Program-made: the position numbers and the translations under genes
NCBI GenBank assembly: GCA_038258215.1
Contig: JBBSQC010000016.1
Location: 1 to 64,000, forward strand
From: Fodinibacter sp038258215
GTDB lineage: Bacteria > Actinomycetota > Actinomycetes > Actinomycetales > Dermatophilaceae
Length of the DNA stretch: 64,000 bases
Reading direction: 5' to 3'
The notes under the pieces: generated by a model
What the model was told of the DNA's origin: nothing
The model's database searches: none
What the model saw: the letters and a program-made list of their open reading frames with translations, nothing else
In this document: positions 42,075 to 51,459 of the stretch, in pieces
Layout: each line of letters starts with the position of its first letter
How positions within the stretch are numbered: the first letter of the stretch is position 1

Positions 42075-42997
42075 TGGCAACCCAGCAATCAGCCCCGGTC
42101 GTCGAGGACATCGATACCGCCGCGACCCGCAAAGGCGGGGACGGCGACGGGCGACGGCCGGTCCTCCGCAACCGGATCGGCGGGACCAACTGGACCGCCA
42201 CCCTGGTCCTCGTGGTGTGCACCCTGAGCGTGCTGGTGCCGCTCTACGTGACGGTGTCCATGGCCTTCAAGACGACAGCGCAAGCAGTGGACGGCAACGC
42301 CTTCTCACTCCCGTCGCCGATCAGCATGGATGGCTTCTCCGGGGCCTGGAGCCTGACGAACTTCCCTCGCGCGTTCACGGTCTCGGTGCTGATCACCGCC
42401 GCCTCCGTGGTCGGCTCCATCCTCCTCGCAGCGTTCGCGTCCTACGCCATCGCGCGAAACTGGGAACGGCGCCTCTTCCGCTACTCCTTCTTCTACCTCC
42501 TCGCGGCCATGTTCATCCCCTTCCCCGTGCTCGCACTGGCCCAGATCAAGCTGACGGGCATCACCGGTCTGGACAACCCCGCAGGTGTCGCCTTCCTGCA
42601 CATCATGTTCCAGCTGAGCTTCAGTGTCCTGCTCTTCACCGCGTTCCTGCGCTCGATCCCGATCGAGCTCGAGGAGAGCGCCCGCATCGACGGCGCCACG
42701 ACGTGGCAGACGTTCTGGAGGCTGATCTTCCCGCTCCTGGCCCCGATGAGCGCCACCGTCGGGATCTTCGCGTTCCTCGCCGCGTGGAACGACTTCATGA
42801 TGCCCTCACTCATCACGTCCGACCCCTCGCTGCAGCCGCTGCCGGTCGTCCAGAGCATCTTCCAGACGCAGTTCAGCAACAACTACAACGTGTCCTTCGC
42901 GTCCTACCTCATGGCGATGGCGCCGGCCATCGTCGTCTACCTCTTCACGCAGCGATGGGTGATGTCCGGCGTCACCCAGGGCGCAGTCAAGGGCTGA
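42074..42997 (+). CDS. Sugar ABC transporter permease (MalG type)
   Basis: The second permease of the pair, 307 residues, with the EAA loop ELEESARIDGATTWQTFWRL IFPLLAP near residue 200 and the C-terminal QRWVMSGVTQGAVKG of MalG-type proteins. Its ATG overlaps the previous gene by one base. It should form the membrane channel with the MalF-like partner. Confidence 0.9.
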   Translation: MATQQSAPVVEDIDTAATRKGGDGDGRRPVLRNRIGGTNWTATLVLVVCTLSVLVPLYVTVSMAFKTTAQAVDGNAFSLPSPISMDGFSGAWSLTNFPRAFTVSVLITAASVVGSILLAAFASYAIARNWERRLFRYSFFYLLAAMFIPFPVLALAQIKLTGITGLDNPAGVAFLHIMFQLSFSVLLFTAFLRSIPIELEESARIDGATTWQTFWRLIFPLLAPMSATVGIFAFLAAWNDFMMPSLITSDPSLQPLPVVQSIFQTQFSNNYNVSFASYLMAMAPAIVVYLFTQRWVMSGVTQGAVKG

Positions 42998-43051
42998 CCG
43001 CGACATCACGGCCATTCACCAACCGCTTTCCACGTCCGGAGATCGAGCCTC

Positions 43052-44761
43052 GTGACCGACAACAGCCTCTCCGCCGACACCTCTGCCCCCGCCACCCAGG
43101 CGGAGTGGTGGCGTCAGGCGGTCGTCTACCAGATCTACCCCCGCAGCTTCGCCGACGACGATGGTGACGGCCTGGGTGACCTCCGCGGCATCATCACCCG
43201 CGTCGACTACCTCGCCGACCTCGGGATCGACGCCGTCTGGCTCAGCCCGTTCTACCCCTCCGCCCTCGCCGACGGAGGCTACGACGTCGCTGACTACCGC
43301 GACGTGGACCCGCGCATCGGCTCCCTCGACGACTTCGACGACTTGGTCACACTGCTCCACGCACGCGGCATCCGCATCGTCATCGACATCGTCCCGAACC
43401 ACACGTCCGACCAGCACGCCTGGTTCCGGGAGGCGCTCGCCGCCGGCCACGGCTCGGAGGCTCGAAAGCGGTACATCTTCCGCGACGGGTCGGGACCAGA
43501 GCAGGTGGATCCGCCGACCGACTGGGAGTCGCTGTTCGGCGGACCAGCCTGGGAGCCGGTGAGCGACGGCCAGTGGTACCTGCACAACTTCGCCGTCGAG
43601 CAGCCCGACCTCGACTGGACCCACGCCGACGTCCGCGCCGACTTCCTTCGCACCCTGCGCTTCTGGGCCGACCGTGGCGCCGACGGGTTCCGCATCGACG
43701 TCGCGCACATGGTCACCAAGGACCTCAGCGAGCCGCTGCCGAGCAAGGCCGAGCTGGACTCGCTCCCCATCGACGGCAAGCACCCGCTCATCGACCGCGA
43801 TGACGTGCACGAGGTCTACGCCGAATGGCGCACCGTGTTCAACGAGTACGACCCGCCACGCACCGCCGTCGCAGAGGCGTGGGTGCACCCGTCACGGTTT
43901 CCGCTCTACGCCAGCCCGGACAGCCTCGGCCAGGCCTTCAACTTCGACCTGCTCCATGCCGACTTCGACGCCGAGCAGTTCCGGAAGGTCGTGACCGAAA
44001 ACCTCGACCTCGCCGCCCGCAGCGGCTCCTCGAGCACGTGGGTCCTGTCCAACCATGACGTCGTGCGACACGCCACACGCTACGGACTGCCCGGGCCACC
44101 ACGCGACGCAGACGGGCACCCCACGAGCAGGCCCGGGCGAGAGTGGCTCCTCGGGGAGGCTGACGCACCCGACCGCGAGCTCGGACTGCGCCGGGCCCGG
44201 GCCGCCACCCTCTTCCTCCTGGCCCTTCCCGGCTCCGCCTACCTGTACCAGGGCGAGGAGCTCGGCCTCTACGAGGTGGACGACATTCCGGACGACTGGC
44301 GGCAGGACCCCATCTTCCACCGGAGCCCGGGGTTCGACGTCGGCCGTGACGGCTGTCGAGTCCCCCTGCCCTGGAGTGCAACTGGCCCGTCCTTGGGCTT
44401 CAGCACTGCTGCGCCGCACCTTCCGCAGCCCGTGTGGATGGCCGAGCACGCCGTCACGACCCTGGAGACGGACCCGAGCTCGACGTTGTCGCTCTACCGC
44501 CGCGCCCTGCGCCTACGGCGCCGGTTGTCGGCCGGCGAAGACCTCGCCTGGAAGGACACCGGCCGGGCCGACGTCCTGCGCTTCGCTCGCCACGGCGGTT
44601 GGGACGTCGTGACCAACTTCGGCACCGAGCCGTTCATGCTCGAGAAGTCCGAGGTCCTTCTCTCGTCCGGGCAGCGTGTCGACAGCGCCGTTCCCGGGCA
44701 CACCACGGTCTGGGTCGCGCCCCTCCCCAGGGCGACCACCGCGCCTACACTCGATCCATGA
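43052..44761 (+). CDS. GH13 alpha-glucosidase (oligo-1,6-glucosidase/AglA type)
   Basis: The catalytic TIM barrel is seen from YQIYPRSFADDDGDGLGDLR, VDIVPNHTSDQH-like IDIVPNHTS, the nucleophile in DGFRIDVAH (near residue 212), the acid/base in VAEAW (near 273), and the third carboxylate in LSNHDVVRH (near 334). No signal peptide is present, so it acts on imported oligosaccharide in the cytoplasm, matching the ABC operon. GTG start; 569 residues. Confidence 0.92.
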   Translation: MTDNSLSADTSAPATQAEWWRQAVVYQIYPRSFADDDGDGLGDLRGIITRVDYLADLGIDAVWLSPFYPSALADGGYDVADYRDVDPRIGSLDDFDDLVTLLHARGIRIVIDIVPNHTSDQHAWFREALAAGHGSEARKRYIFRDGSGPEQVDPPTDWESLFGGPAWEPVSDGQWYLHNFAVEQPDLDWTHADVRADFLRTLRFWADRGADGFRIDVAHMVTKDLSEPLPSKAELDSLPIDGKHPLIDRDDVHEVYAEWRTVFNEYDPPRTAVAEAWVHPSRFPLYASPDSLGQAFNFDLLHADFDAEQFRKVVTENLDLAARSGSSSTWVLSNHDVVRHATRYGLPGPPRDADGHPTSRPGREWLLGEADAPDRELGLRRARAATLFLLALPGSAYLYQGEELGLYEVDDIPDDWRQDPIFHRSPGFDVGRDGCRVPLPWSATGPSLGFSTAAPHLPQPVWMAEHAVTTLETDPSSTLSLYRRALRLRRRLSAGEDLAWKDTGRADVLRFARHGGWDVVTNFGTEPFMLEKSEVLLSSGQRVDSAVPGHTTVWVAPLPRATTAPTLDP

Positions 44762-45003
44762 CGGGTCGGGTGGACGCGCTCAAGGACCGGTGGCAGTCGC
44801 TCACTGACGGACAGCGCGCTGCCGTTGCGACGGTGGCGGTCCTCGACGCCTCGCTCCGGGTTGCCGCCGTCATCGATCTCGCCCGACGCCCACAGTGTGA
44901 GGTCCGTGGACCGAAGTGGCTGTGGGCGCTGTCCCTGAGCGTGGTGAACTCGCTCGGAGTCGTGCCGCTCGCCTACTTCGTGCGGGGCCGGCGCACACCC
45001 TGA
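44758..45003 (+). CDS. Small PLD-nuclease-N-terminal-like membrane protein
   Basis: The 81-residue protein has one hydrophobic segment around VATVAVLDASLRVAAVIDLA and a second in WLWALSLSVVNSLGVVPLAY F, ending FVRGRR. The VRGPKWLWAL..VNSLGVVPLAYF pattern is that of the cardiolipin-synthase N-terminal (PLDc_N) small proteins, usually of unknown role. It starts within the GH13 stop (ATGA overlap), so it belongs to that operon by transcription. Confidence 0.75.
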   Translation: MTGRVDALKDRWQSLTDGQRAAVATVAVLDASLRVAAVIDLARRPQCEVRGPKWLWALSLSVVNSLGVVPLAYFVRGRRTP

Positions 45004-45046
45004 GTCGGAGGCAGCACAACCGTGGTGGGGCCGGCCGGCGGCCGGG

Positions 45047-45817
45047 TCAGTGACGCACGAACGGGTTGCTCAGCACCCCGATGCCCTCGATCTCGACCTC
45101 GACGCGCTGCCCGGCCACCACGGGCCCGACCCCCGCCGGGGTGCCGGTGAGGATGACGTCGCCGGGCAGGAGGGTGAAGGCGGCGGAGACGTGCGCGATG
45201 AGCGCGGCCACGTCGTGCACCATGTCCTCGGTACTGCCGTCCTGCACGACCTCACCGTCCAGCGTCGTGGTGATCCGACAGGAGGCGACGTCGAGGTCGG
45301 TCTCGATCCACGGTCCGAGCGGGCAGAAGCTGTCGAAACCCTTGGCGCGTGCCCACTGCCCGTCGGAGCGCTGGAGGTCGCGGGCGGTGACGTCGTCGGC
45401 GCAGGTGTAGCCGAACACAACCGAGAGCGCGTCGCTCACGGCGACGTCCTTGCAGAGCCGGCCGATGACCACCGCAAGCTCACCCTCGTAGTGCACCTCG
45501 GAGGTCTGGGGGGGCAGGACCACCGGGTCACCGGGGCCGACGACCGCGGTGTTGGGAACGAGGAACATCAATGGCTCGGCGGGGGCCTCCCCCCCCATCT
45601 CACGCGCGTGCTCTGCGTAGTTCCGGCCGATGCCGATGACCTTGCTCCGCGGGATCACGGGGGCGAGCAGCCGCACCTCCTCGACGAGGTGGGTCGCCCC
45701 GGTCAGCTCGATCCGCTGGTAGAGCGGGTCGCCGGTGATCTCGGCGATCTTCTCCCCGGCCCCGTCGACCAGCCCGTATGCCGGGTCCTCACCTGTCGTG
45801 AACCTCGCGATGCGCAT
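45047..45817 (-). CDS. Fumarylacetoacetate hydrolase family protein
   Basis: The FAH fold is recognised from VIGIGRNYAEHAREMG, the metal-site region EVHYEGELAVVIGR near residue 110, YTCADDVTARDLQRSDGQWA, and ILTGTPAGVGPVVAGQRVEV near the end. Members include hydratases, decarboxylases and acylpyruvases, and the substrate is not determinable. The 256-residue length is full. It stands convergent to the GH13 operon. Confidence 0.88.
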   Translation of the reverse strand: MRIARFTTGEDPAYGLVDGAGEKIAEITGDPLYQRIELTGATHLVEEVRLLAPVIPRSKVIGIGRNYAEHAREMGGEAPAEPLMFLVPNTAVVGPGDPVVLPPQTSEVHYEGELAVVIGRLCKDVAVSDALSVVFGYTCADDVTARDLQRSDGQWARAKGFDSFCPLGPWIETDLDVASCRITTTLDGEVVQDGSTEDMVHDVAALIAHVSAAFTLLPGDVILTGTPAGVGPVVAGQRVEVEIEGIGVLSNPFVRH

Positions 45818-45896
45818 GTCGGCCAGCCTAGGGTGCCCCCCGGTGCCGCGCCGACGTCGGGCGTGCGTGGTGCGGTGGCGTGCGGCACCATGTTAG

Positions 45897-45915
45897 TTAG
45901 GTTAGCCTAACTTCA
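45897..45915. promoter_or_regulatory. DtxR/IdeR iron box
   Basis: TTAGGTTAGCCTAACTTCA matches the IdeR/DtxR consensus TTAGGTTAG(G/C)CTAACCTAA at 16 of 19 positions. An extra TTAGTTAG precedes it. It is centred 39 bases before the DUF2470 start, so iron-bound DtxR would repress that gene. Confidence 0.85.
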
Positions 45916-45944
45916 CTGAGGACAGCTCCTGCCGGGAGGACACC

Positions 45945-46652
45945 GTGAGCACACCAGAGCACCGCGCGAGGACCCTCGTGGCCACGACGACGATGGTCGA
46001 GGTGGGGGTGCTGGACCAGCGGGCCGTCCTGCGCCGGCACGCGGTCGACGGCGCCGGGGCGGTCCTGTTCGATCTCGCCGACGCCGCCCCGCAGTGCGCC
46101 TCCCGAGCCAGACCCGGCACCCCCGGCCCGGTCGTGGACCTCGTCGGCACCGATGTCTCCTCCGTCCCCGGACCGGACCGCGTGCGCGGAGTCGTCCGGA
46201 TGTCCGGACCGGTCGAGATCCTGCCCCTACCCCTGCGCCCCGATCTGCGCGATCGCCTCGGGATCGCCGACGACGGGGTCGTGGGACGCCTGGTCCCGCA
46301 CGCCCTGACCCTCGAGTGGCGGGTCGAGACCGACGGGGACCCCGCGCCCTCGCGCATCGGCGCCGAGGACTACGCGGCCGCTCGGGTGGATGCGCTCGGC
46401 GGATGGGAGGACGGCTGGGTGGCCCACCTCGACGCCGACCACAGCGCCGTCCTCCACACCCTCGCCACCCGACACGCGACCGTGCCGCCGGGGGCTCGGG
46501 TGCGCCCCGTCCTGGCCGACGAATTCGGCATCGTGCTCCGCGTGGTGAGCGGGCAGCTGAGGCGTGACGTGCGGGTCCCGTTCCCGCGCAGGGTGTCCTG
46601 CGGGTGCGAGGCGGTGTGGGCCCTCAACTCCCTCGTCGGCCCTGGTCGGTAA
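45945..46652 (+). CDS. DUF2470 (HugZ-like C-terminal domain) protein
   Basis: The C-terminal 80 residues hold the DUF2470 motif: WVAHLDADHSAVLHTLA, then DEFGIVLRV and DVRVPFPRRVSCGCEAVWAL, the same domain that ends HugZ haem-degrading proteins. The N-terminal part is a variable domain. Together with the DtxR box upstream, a role in iron or haem handling is probable. GTG start; 235 residues. Confidence 0.82.
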   Translation: MSTPEHRARTLVATTTMVEVGVLDQRAVLRRHAVDGAGAVLFDLADAAPQCASRARPGTPGPVVDLVGTDVSSVPGPDRVRGVVRMSGPVEILPLPLRPDLRDRLGIADDGVVGRLVPHALTLEWRVETDGDPAPSRIGAEDYAAARVDALGGWEDGWVAHLDADHSAVLHTLATRHATVPPGARVRPVLADEFGIVLRVVSGQLRRDVRVPFPRRVSCGCEAVWALNSLVGPGR

Positions 46653-46678
46653 CGAAACGCGGCGCCACCCATCACGGT

Positions 46679-46719
46679 GTCCGTCCGCCACCGGCGCAGC
46701 ACGCAGGTGGCGGACGGAC
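46679..46719. terminator. Bidirectional terminator hairpin
   Basis: GTCCGTCCGCCACC (46679-46692) and GGTGGCGGACGGAC (46706-46719) form a perfect 14-base stem with a 13-base loop in the convergent gap between the DUF2470 gene and the secreted-repeat gene. Confidence 0.75.
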
Positions 46720-46733
46720 GGGGTGCGAACGGG

Positions 46734-47519
46734 TCAGACCAGGTCTGCGCACTGTCCGGTCGCGTGGCGGCCGACGACGTTGACGGCCCCTGGCACGAAA
46801 CCTCCGGACACGCCGGGCGTCAGGCCCGAGCAGCTGAGGTTCCTCTTGATGGTGTTCTGGACGATGTAGACACCGGGGGCGCCGGGGTCGGGGTCGGTCA
46901 GGGCGATGTTCTTGAGTGTCACGTTCCTGCCGACATGGTTGAACAGCACGCCCAGCCAGTCAGCGTTCTGCCCGGTGACGGTGAGGTTGTGGCCGATCAT
47001 GTTGTTCTTGATCGACCAGAAGGTCGGCCCACCACCACCGGTCAGCGTGACGTTGCCCTTGACCTTGATCCCGTTCAGCGCAACGAGCACGGCCTTCCTG
47101 ACCGTGACGTTCCCCTTGATCGTGATCGTGGAGTACCCCTCGGGGTCGGAAGCGCACTCATGGGCCGAGTTGCCCGTGAGCGATTCCGGCTGGCAACCCA
47201 GGCCGACGACCGATCCCGGAGCACCGGTGACGTTGCCTCCGACGGTGATCTTCGACGGCGCGCTCTGCGCGTCGAGCACGGCACCGGCCGCTATCCACAC
47301 GTTGCCGACGACCCTGATCCTGGCATCGGGCGCTACGGAACAGTCGCCCGCGACCGTGATGCGGGAGTAGTGCCCCGACGGAATCTCACCATCGGTGCAC
47401 GTGTATGCCTTCGGCTTGTGCGGGCCGTGCCCGTTCGCCATCGCCGGTCCACCTGAGAGCACGAGCGCTCCCGCCGCTGCCAGGGTGCACAGCACCCTCA
47501 GCCGTACAGCCATCTTCAT
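46734..47519 (-). CDS. Secreted repeat protein, probable beta-helix, unknown function
   Basis: A signal peptide (MKMAVRLRVLCTLAAAGALV LSGGPAMA) is followed by about ten rungs of an N-V/I-T-type repeat: ITVAGDCSV, RIRVVGNVWI, KITVGGNVTG, TITIKGNVTV, GIKVKGNVTL, HNLTVTGQNA, RNVTLKNIAL. The rungs suggest a right-handed beta-helix or bactofilin-like coil on the cell surface. Two or three Cys pairs may staple it. No known family is recognised with confidence. Confidence 0.65.
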   Translation of the reverse strand: MKMAVRLRVLCTLAAAGALVLSGGPAMANGHGPHKPKAYTCTDGEIPSGHYSRITVAGDCSVAPDARIRVVGNVWIAAGAVLDAQSAPSKITVGGNVTGAPGSVVGLGCQPESLTGNSAHECASDPEGYSTITIKGNVTVRKAVLVALNGIKVKGNVTLTGGGGPTFWSIKNNMIGHNLTVTGQNADWLGVLFNHVGRNVTLKNIALTDPDPGAPGVYIVQNTIKRNLSCSGLTPGVSGGFVPGAVNVVGRHATGQCADLV

Positions 47520-47590
47520 GAGTTTTACCCTTCTCCGGGGCCCCTGCGAGGGCCGAACGGATCTGGTCTACACCCATTCGGCCCATCCGG

Positions 47591-47630
47591 GCCAGAGGTT
47601 TCGTGCACCCAAAGCCAGAGGTTTCGTGCA
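47591..47630. repeat. 17-base direct repeat
   Basis: gccagaggtttcgtgca occurs at 47591-47607 and 47614-47630, in the gap between the secreted-repeat gene and the SGNH gene. It may be a double binding site or just a duplication. Confidence 0.6.
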
Positions 47631-47740
47631 TTCAAGAACGGCGCGGACCGCGAACGAGCGGCTCAGTTCCAGTGGGGCAGTCGACTCCACGGGTGCTGAC
47701 CCAGGCAGGGCGGCGGAGATCGTGTCGGTGCTCCGGACTC

Positions 47741-48649
47741 TCAGCTGACGCCGGCCTGACGGGCTGCCTCGGCGACGACCCGACCGACCGTGGCAGCGCC
47801 CTCGTCGGTGAAGTGGATGTCCCCCTGGGTGCACAGGTTGGTGAGCGTGCAGATCCGGGCCGCGTTCTCCGGAACCGTGCGGTCACCGACCTTCGTCGGC
47901 GTGGTGTCGGTCGTGGCGAACGCCTCGTCGAGCGAGACGAACGTGGTGCCGCTCTGTTTCGCTGCGGACTCGATGGCGTCGCTCAGCTGCGTGTAGGCCT
48001 TCGCCGCCGCCCCGACCCCCTCGACCGGCTGGTCCAGCGCCTGCGCCGCGAGCCACGGGTTGTAGTACCCGAGCACGAGCACCGGCACGTCGTCACCGGC
48101 CGCCGCCCGGATCCGGTCGAGGATCGTGGGCAGGTTCTTCTGCACGGTGCCCACGCCGGTCGCGACGCAGGCCGTGTCGATCTTCGCGGACGTGCGCACG
48201 CAGCGCAGCAGGTCGTTCCCGCCGATGTCGATCGACACCAGGGCCACGTTGCCGGTCTCGGCCTCGAGCACGGCCTCGGCAGCCTCCAGCTGGCTCCCCT
48301 TGGCGCTGTCGCACTTTCCGCCGTTGATCATGGCCGTCGTGGTCTCACCGCTGCACGCGAGGTTGTCCACGGTGAGGGTGGCTCCGTCGCCGGCCAGGCG
48401 CGTGGCCGCCAAGGCGGGGTATGCCGTGTCGCGCAGCTCCGTGCCCCCTGGCTGGTAGCCGGCGGCAAGCGAGTCACCGAGCGCGAGGTAGACCGCTCCG
48501 GAGGGCTGCTCCGAGGTGCTGGGCGTCGGCGACGACTGCCCCGGAGCGGAGGACGTGGGGCTGGTGCTCGCGGGCTCCGGATCACCACCGCATCCGGCCA
48601 GGAGCAGGGTGAGGGCGGCGAGCGCCACCAGCGGCGTGCTCCTGCGCAT
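47741..48649 (-). CDS. Secreted SGNH/GDSL-type hydrolase lipoprotein
   Basis: A lipoprotein signal (STPLVALAALTLLLAGC, lipobox LAGC) and a Ser/Thr/Pro-rich linker precede an SGNH domain: block I YLALGDSLAAGYQPGG near residue 56, block III DIGGNDLLRCV near 140, and block V DIHFTDEGAATVGR near 285. It is probably an extracellular esterase or lipase; the substrate is unknown. The ATG at 48649 is preferred because the lipobox lies at the right distance. 302 residues. Confidence 0.88.
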   Translation of the reverse strand: MRRSTPLVALAALTLLLAGCGGDPEPASTSPTSSAPGQSSPTPSTSEQPSGAVYLALGDSLAAGYQPGGTELRDTAYPALAATRLAGDGATLTVDNLACSGETTTAMINGGKCDSAKGSQLEAAEAVLEAETGNVALVSIDIGGNDLLRCVRTSAKIDTACVATGVGTVQKNLPTILDRIRAAAGDDVPVLVLGYYNPWLAAQALDQPVEGVGAAAKAYTQLSDAIESAAKQSGTTFVSLDEAFATTDTTPTKVGDRTVPENAARICTLTNLCTQGDIHFTDEGAATVGRVVAEAARQAGVS

Positions 48650-48834
48650 CAGGGCCTCATCAGGGGTTCGAGGGGTTTCTCGGGCGGTCGGGGTTGTGGA
48701 CCCCATCGTCTCTCACGACGAACGGGCACCCTGCCGGGGTTCCCGGCGCGGTCTGCGTCCGCAGGCTCGTCGAACCTGGTCGTAGGCTCGGGGCCACCAC
48801 GAGACGAGGCCAGGAGACCCGAAGGGGGCCCACG

Positions 48835-49746
48835 GTGACACCACACCCCCTCGAGCTGACCGAGTGGCAGCGGCACGAGGCGGCGCACGCCCAGCGCGTG
48901 GACTCGCTGACGGCGGCCCACCGCCAGCGCCAGCGGGGCGGCCGGTCCCACCCGGTCGAGGACTTCCTCTTCTCCTACTACCGGCACTCCCCCGCTCGGC
49001 TCCGACGGTGGCACCCCGGCGCGGGCACGGTCCTCCGGGGCGCCGAGGGTCTCGAGCGGGCGGGTTGGCGGCACTACCGATCCACCGACAACGGTGTGGA
49101 GGTAGACGTGGCCTCTTTCGTCCGGGCCCGGGGTCAGGCCCTCGCCTTCGTGCGAGACCTTCTGACCGCCACGGCATCCCGGCCTGCACAGCTCGCATGC
49201 TTCGGGCTGCACGAGTGGGCGATGGTGCACCGACTCCCGGTGGATGACGTGCGTCACCCGGGGTTCCCGCTCCGCCTCGGACGTGAGCAGACCGACGCCG
49301 TCGTGGAGGAGCACGGCATCCGGTGCTCCCACTTCGACGCCTACCGCTTCTTCACGGAGTCGGCGCGGCCGTACAACGCCCTCGAACCGACCCGGGAGTC
49401 ACAGGTGGCCCAGGAGCAGCCGGGGTGCCTGCACGCGGGGATGGATGTCTACAAGTGGGCTTTCACGCTGACGCCATTGGTGCCCAGTGCCCTGGTCCTG
49501 GATGCCTTCGTGCTCGCGAAGGAGATCCGGGTGCTCGACATGGAGGCCTCGCCGTACGACCTGCGCGAGCTGGGCCACGAGCCCGTCCGGATCGAGACCG
49601 CGGCGGGCAAGGCGGCCTACGTCGAGCGCCAGCGAGGCTTCTCCGCGAGGGCCAACGCGCTCCGCCAGCGGCTCCTCGCGGCCATCACAGACGTCGACGA
49701 GCGGCCAGCCCCCACAGCCGGTCGGGTGCAGCCGGAGTTGCCCTGA
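48835..49746 (+). CDS. Conserved actinobacterial protein, commonly called 3-methyladenine DNA glycosylase
   Basis: The protein opens LTEWQRHEAAHAQRVDSLTA AHRQ..HPVEDFLFSYYRHSPARLRRWHPG and contains CSHFDAYRFFTESARPYNAL and GCLHAGMDVYKWAFTLTPLV. Many databases label this family 3-methyladenine DNA glycosylase on weak grounds; it lacks the helix-hairpin-helix or AAG folds I would expect. The true function is unknown. GTG start at 48835; 303 residues. Confidence 0.65.
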   Translation: MTPHPLELTEWQRHEAAHAQRVDSLTAAHRQRQRGGRSHPVEDFLFSYYRHSPARLRRWHPGAGTVLRGAEGLERAGWRHYRSTDNGVEVDVASFVRARGQALAFVRDLLTATASRPAQLACFGLHEWAMVHRLPVDDVRHPGFPLRLGREQTDAVVEEHGIRCSHFDAYRFFTESARPYNALEPTRESQVAQEQPGCLHAGMDVYKWAFTLTPLVPSALVLDAFVLAKEIRVLDMEASPYDLRELGHEPVRIETAAGKAAYVERQRGFSARANALRQRLLAAITDVDERPAPTAGRVQPELP

Positions 49747-49799
49747 GGTGTCCCGGCCCTGACTCCGGGGGCGATCCCATCCCGCTGCAGGGTCGCGGA

Positions 49800-51392
49800 T
49801 CAGCGGGGTGCGACCCCGGCCCGCACGAGCCCGTAGGTCACCGACTCCACGAGGGCGTCCCAGCTGGCCTCGAGGATGTTGGCCGCGACCCCGATCGTCA
49901 TCCACGACGTCGTGCCGTCCGAGGTCTCGATGAGCACCCGTGTCACCGCATCCGTGCCGTGGGCGGCATCGAGGATGCGCACCTTGTAGTCGATGAGCTC
50001 CAGGTGCGCGATCTCCGGGTAGCAGACCGACAGCGCGTCCCGCAGCGCATGGTCCAGGGCGTTGACCGGGCCGTTGCCCTCGCCGGTCTGCACGTGCCGC
50101 TCCCCCGCCGCGCGCACCTTGACCGTCGCTTCGGACAGTGCGTCACCGTCGCCGCGGGCGTCGGTGATGACCCGCCAGGACTCCACCTCGAAGAAGTCCG
50201 GCAGCGACCCCCCGACCGCAGCGCGCAGCAGCAGCTCGAAGCTGGCGTCGGCCGCGTCGAAGGTGTAGCCCCGAAGCTCCTTGTCCTTGACCTCCTTGAG
50301 CACCCGGGCCAGCGTGGCGCTGTCGGCGTCGTCGGTGGGGTCGAGGTCGAAGCCGAGCTCGCGCGACTTGAGCTCGATCGACGCGCGACCGGCCATGTCC
50401 GAGACCAGCATCCGCATGTCGTTGCCGACGTGCTTGGGGTCCATGTGCTGGTAGAGGTCGGGGTCGATCTTGATCGCGCTGGCGTGCAGCCCGGCCTTGT
50501 GGGCGAACGCGCTCGACCCGACGTAGGGCTGGCGCGAGTAGGGCGCCACGTTGGTCACCTCGGCGATGGCGTGAGCGATCCTGGTCGACTCCTGCAACCG
50601 GTGCGGCTCGAGCAGCGGCACACCCGCCTTGAGCTGGAGGTTGGCCACCACGGTGAGGAGGTCGGCGTTTCCGGTGCGCTCGCCATAGCCGTTGACGGTG
50701 CCCTGCACGTGGGTGGCACCCGCGTCGACGGCGGCCATGGAGTTCGCGACGGCACATCCGGTGTCGTTGTGACAGTGGATGCCGACCCGCACGCCGGTGG
50801 TGCTCACGACGTCATGGACGACGTCGGCCACCTGGTTCGGCAGCATCCCGCCGTTGGTGTCACACAGGGCCACGACCTCCGCGCCGGACTCGGCCGCGAC
50901 GGTGATGGCCTCGAGCGCGTAGGCGCGGTTGCTCCGGTAGCCGTCGAAGAAGTGCTCCGCGTCGAGGAAGACCCGCCGCCCCTCCGAGCGCAGGAAGGTC
51001 ACGGTGTCGCGGATCATCTCGAGGTTCTCGGCCAGCGTCGTGCGCAGCGCGCGCTCGACGTGGCCGGAGTGGGACTTCGCGACGAGGGTGACGACCTCCG
51101 CCCGGCTGTCGAGCAGGGCCCGCACCAGGGGGTCCCTGTCGGCCCGGCCCCCGGCCCGGCGCGTCGCCCCGAAGGCCGCGAGCGTGGCGTTGCGCAGGGT
51201 GAGCTCGTCAGCCGCGCGGGAGAAGAACTCGGTGTCCTTGGGGTTCGCTCCCGGCCAGCCGCCCTCGATGTACCCCACGCCGAGCTCGTCGAGGTGACCG
51301 GCGATGGCGAGCTTGTCCGCGACGGAGAGGTTGAGCCCCTCCTGCTGCGCACCGTCGCGCAGGGTCGTGTCGTAGACGTGGAGGTCGGTCAT
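49800..51392 (-). CDS. cimA: (R)-citramalate synthase
   Basis: CimA condenses pyruvate and acetyl-CoA to citramalate, giving 2-oxobutyrate for isoleucine. The HMGL-like catalytic domain starts VYDTTLRDGAQQEGLNLSVA and has HCHNDTGCAVANSMAAVDAG near residue 207 and NGYGERTGNADL near 240. The LeuA-type regulatory domain occupies the last 120 residues (allosteric isoleucine site expected). The 530-residue length fits CimA rather than LeuA. A leader peptide and terminator upstream suggest attenuation. Confidence 0.93.
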   Translation of the reverse strand: MTDLHVYDTTLRDGAQQEGLNLSVADKLAIAGHLDELGVGYIEGGWPGANPKDTEFFSRAADELTLRNATLAAFGATRRAGGRADRDPLVRALLDSRAEVVTLVAKSHSGHVERALRTTLAENLEMIRDTVTFLRSEGRRVFLDAEHFFDGYRSNRAYALEAITVAAESGAEVVALCDTNGGMLPNQVADVVHDVVSTTGVRVGIHCHNDTGCAVANSMAAVDAGATHVQGTVNGYGERTGNADLLTVVANLQLKAGVPLLEPHRLQESTRIAHAIAEVTNVAPYSRQPYVGSSAFAHKAGLHASAIKIDPDLYQHMDPKHVGNDMRMLVSDMAGRASIELKSRELGFDLDPTDDADSATLARVLKEVKDKELRGYTFDAADASFELLLRAAVGGSLPDFFEVESWRVITDARGDGDALSEATVKVRAAGERHVQTGEGNGPVNALDHALRDALSVCYPEIAHLELIDYKVRILDAAHGTDAVTRVLIETSDGTTSWMTIGVAANILEASWDALVESVTYGLVRAGVAPR

Positions 51393-51435
51393 GAGTGTTC
51401 ACCCGGATCGGTATGCCGGTCACCCGGCGTCTCGT

Positions 51436-51459
51436 GCCCCGGCCCGTGAGGGCCGGGGC
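51436..51459 (-). other. Stable hairpin in the cimA 5' region
   Basis: GCCCCGGCCC-gtga-GGGCCGGGGC is a perfect 10-base GC stem with a GTGA tetraloop, between the attenuator and the cimA start. It may stabilise the read-through message or take part in the control; the role is unknown. Confidence 0.6.
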
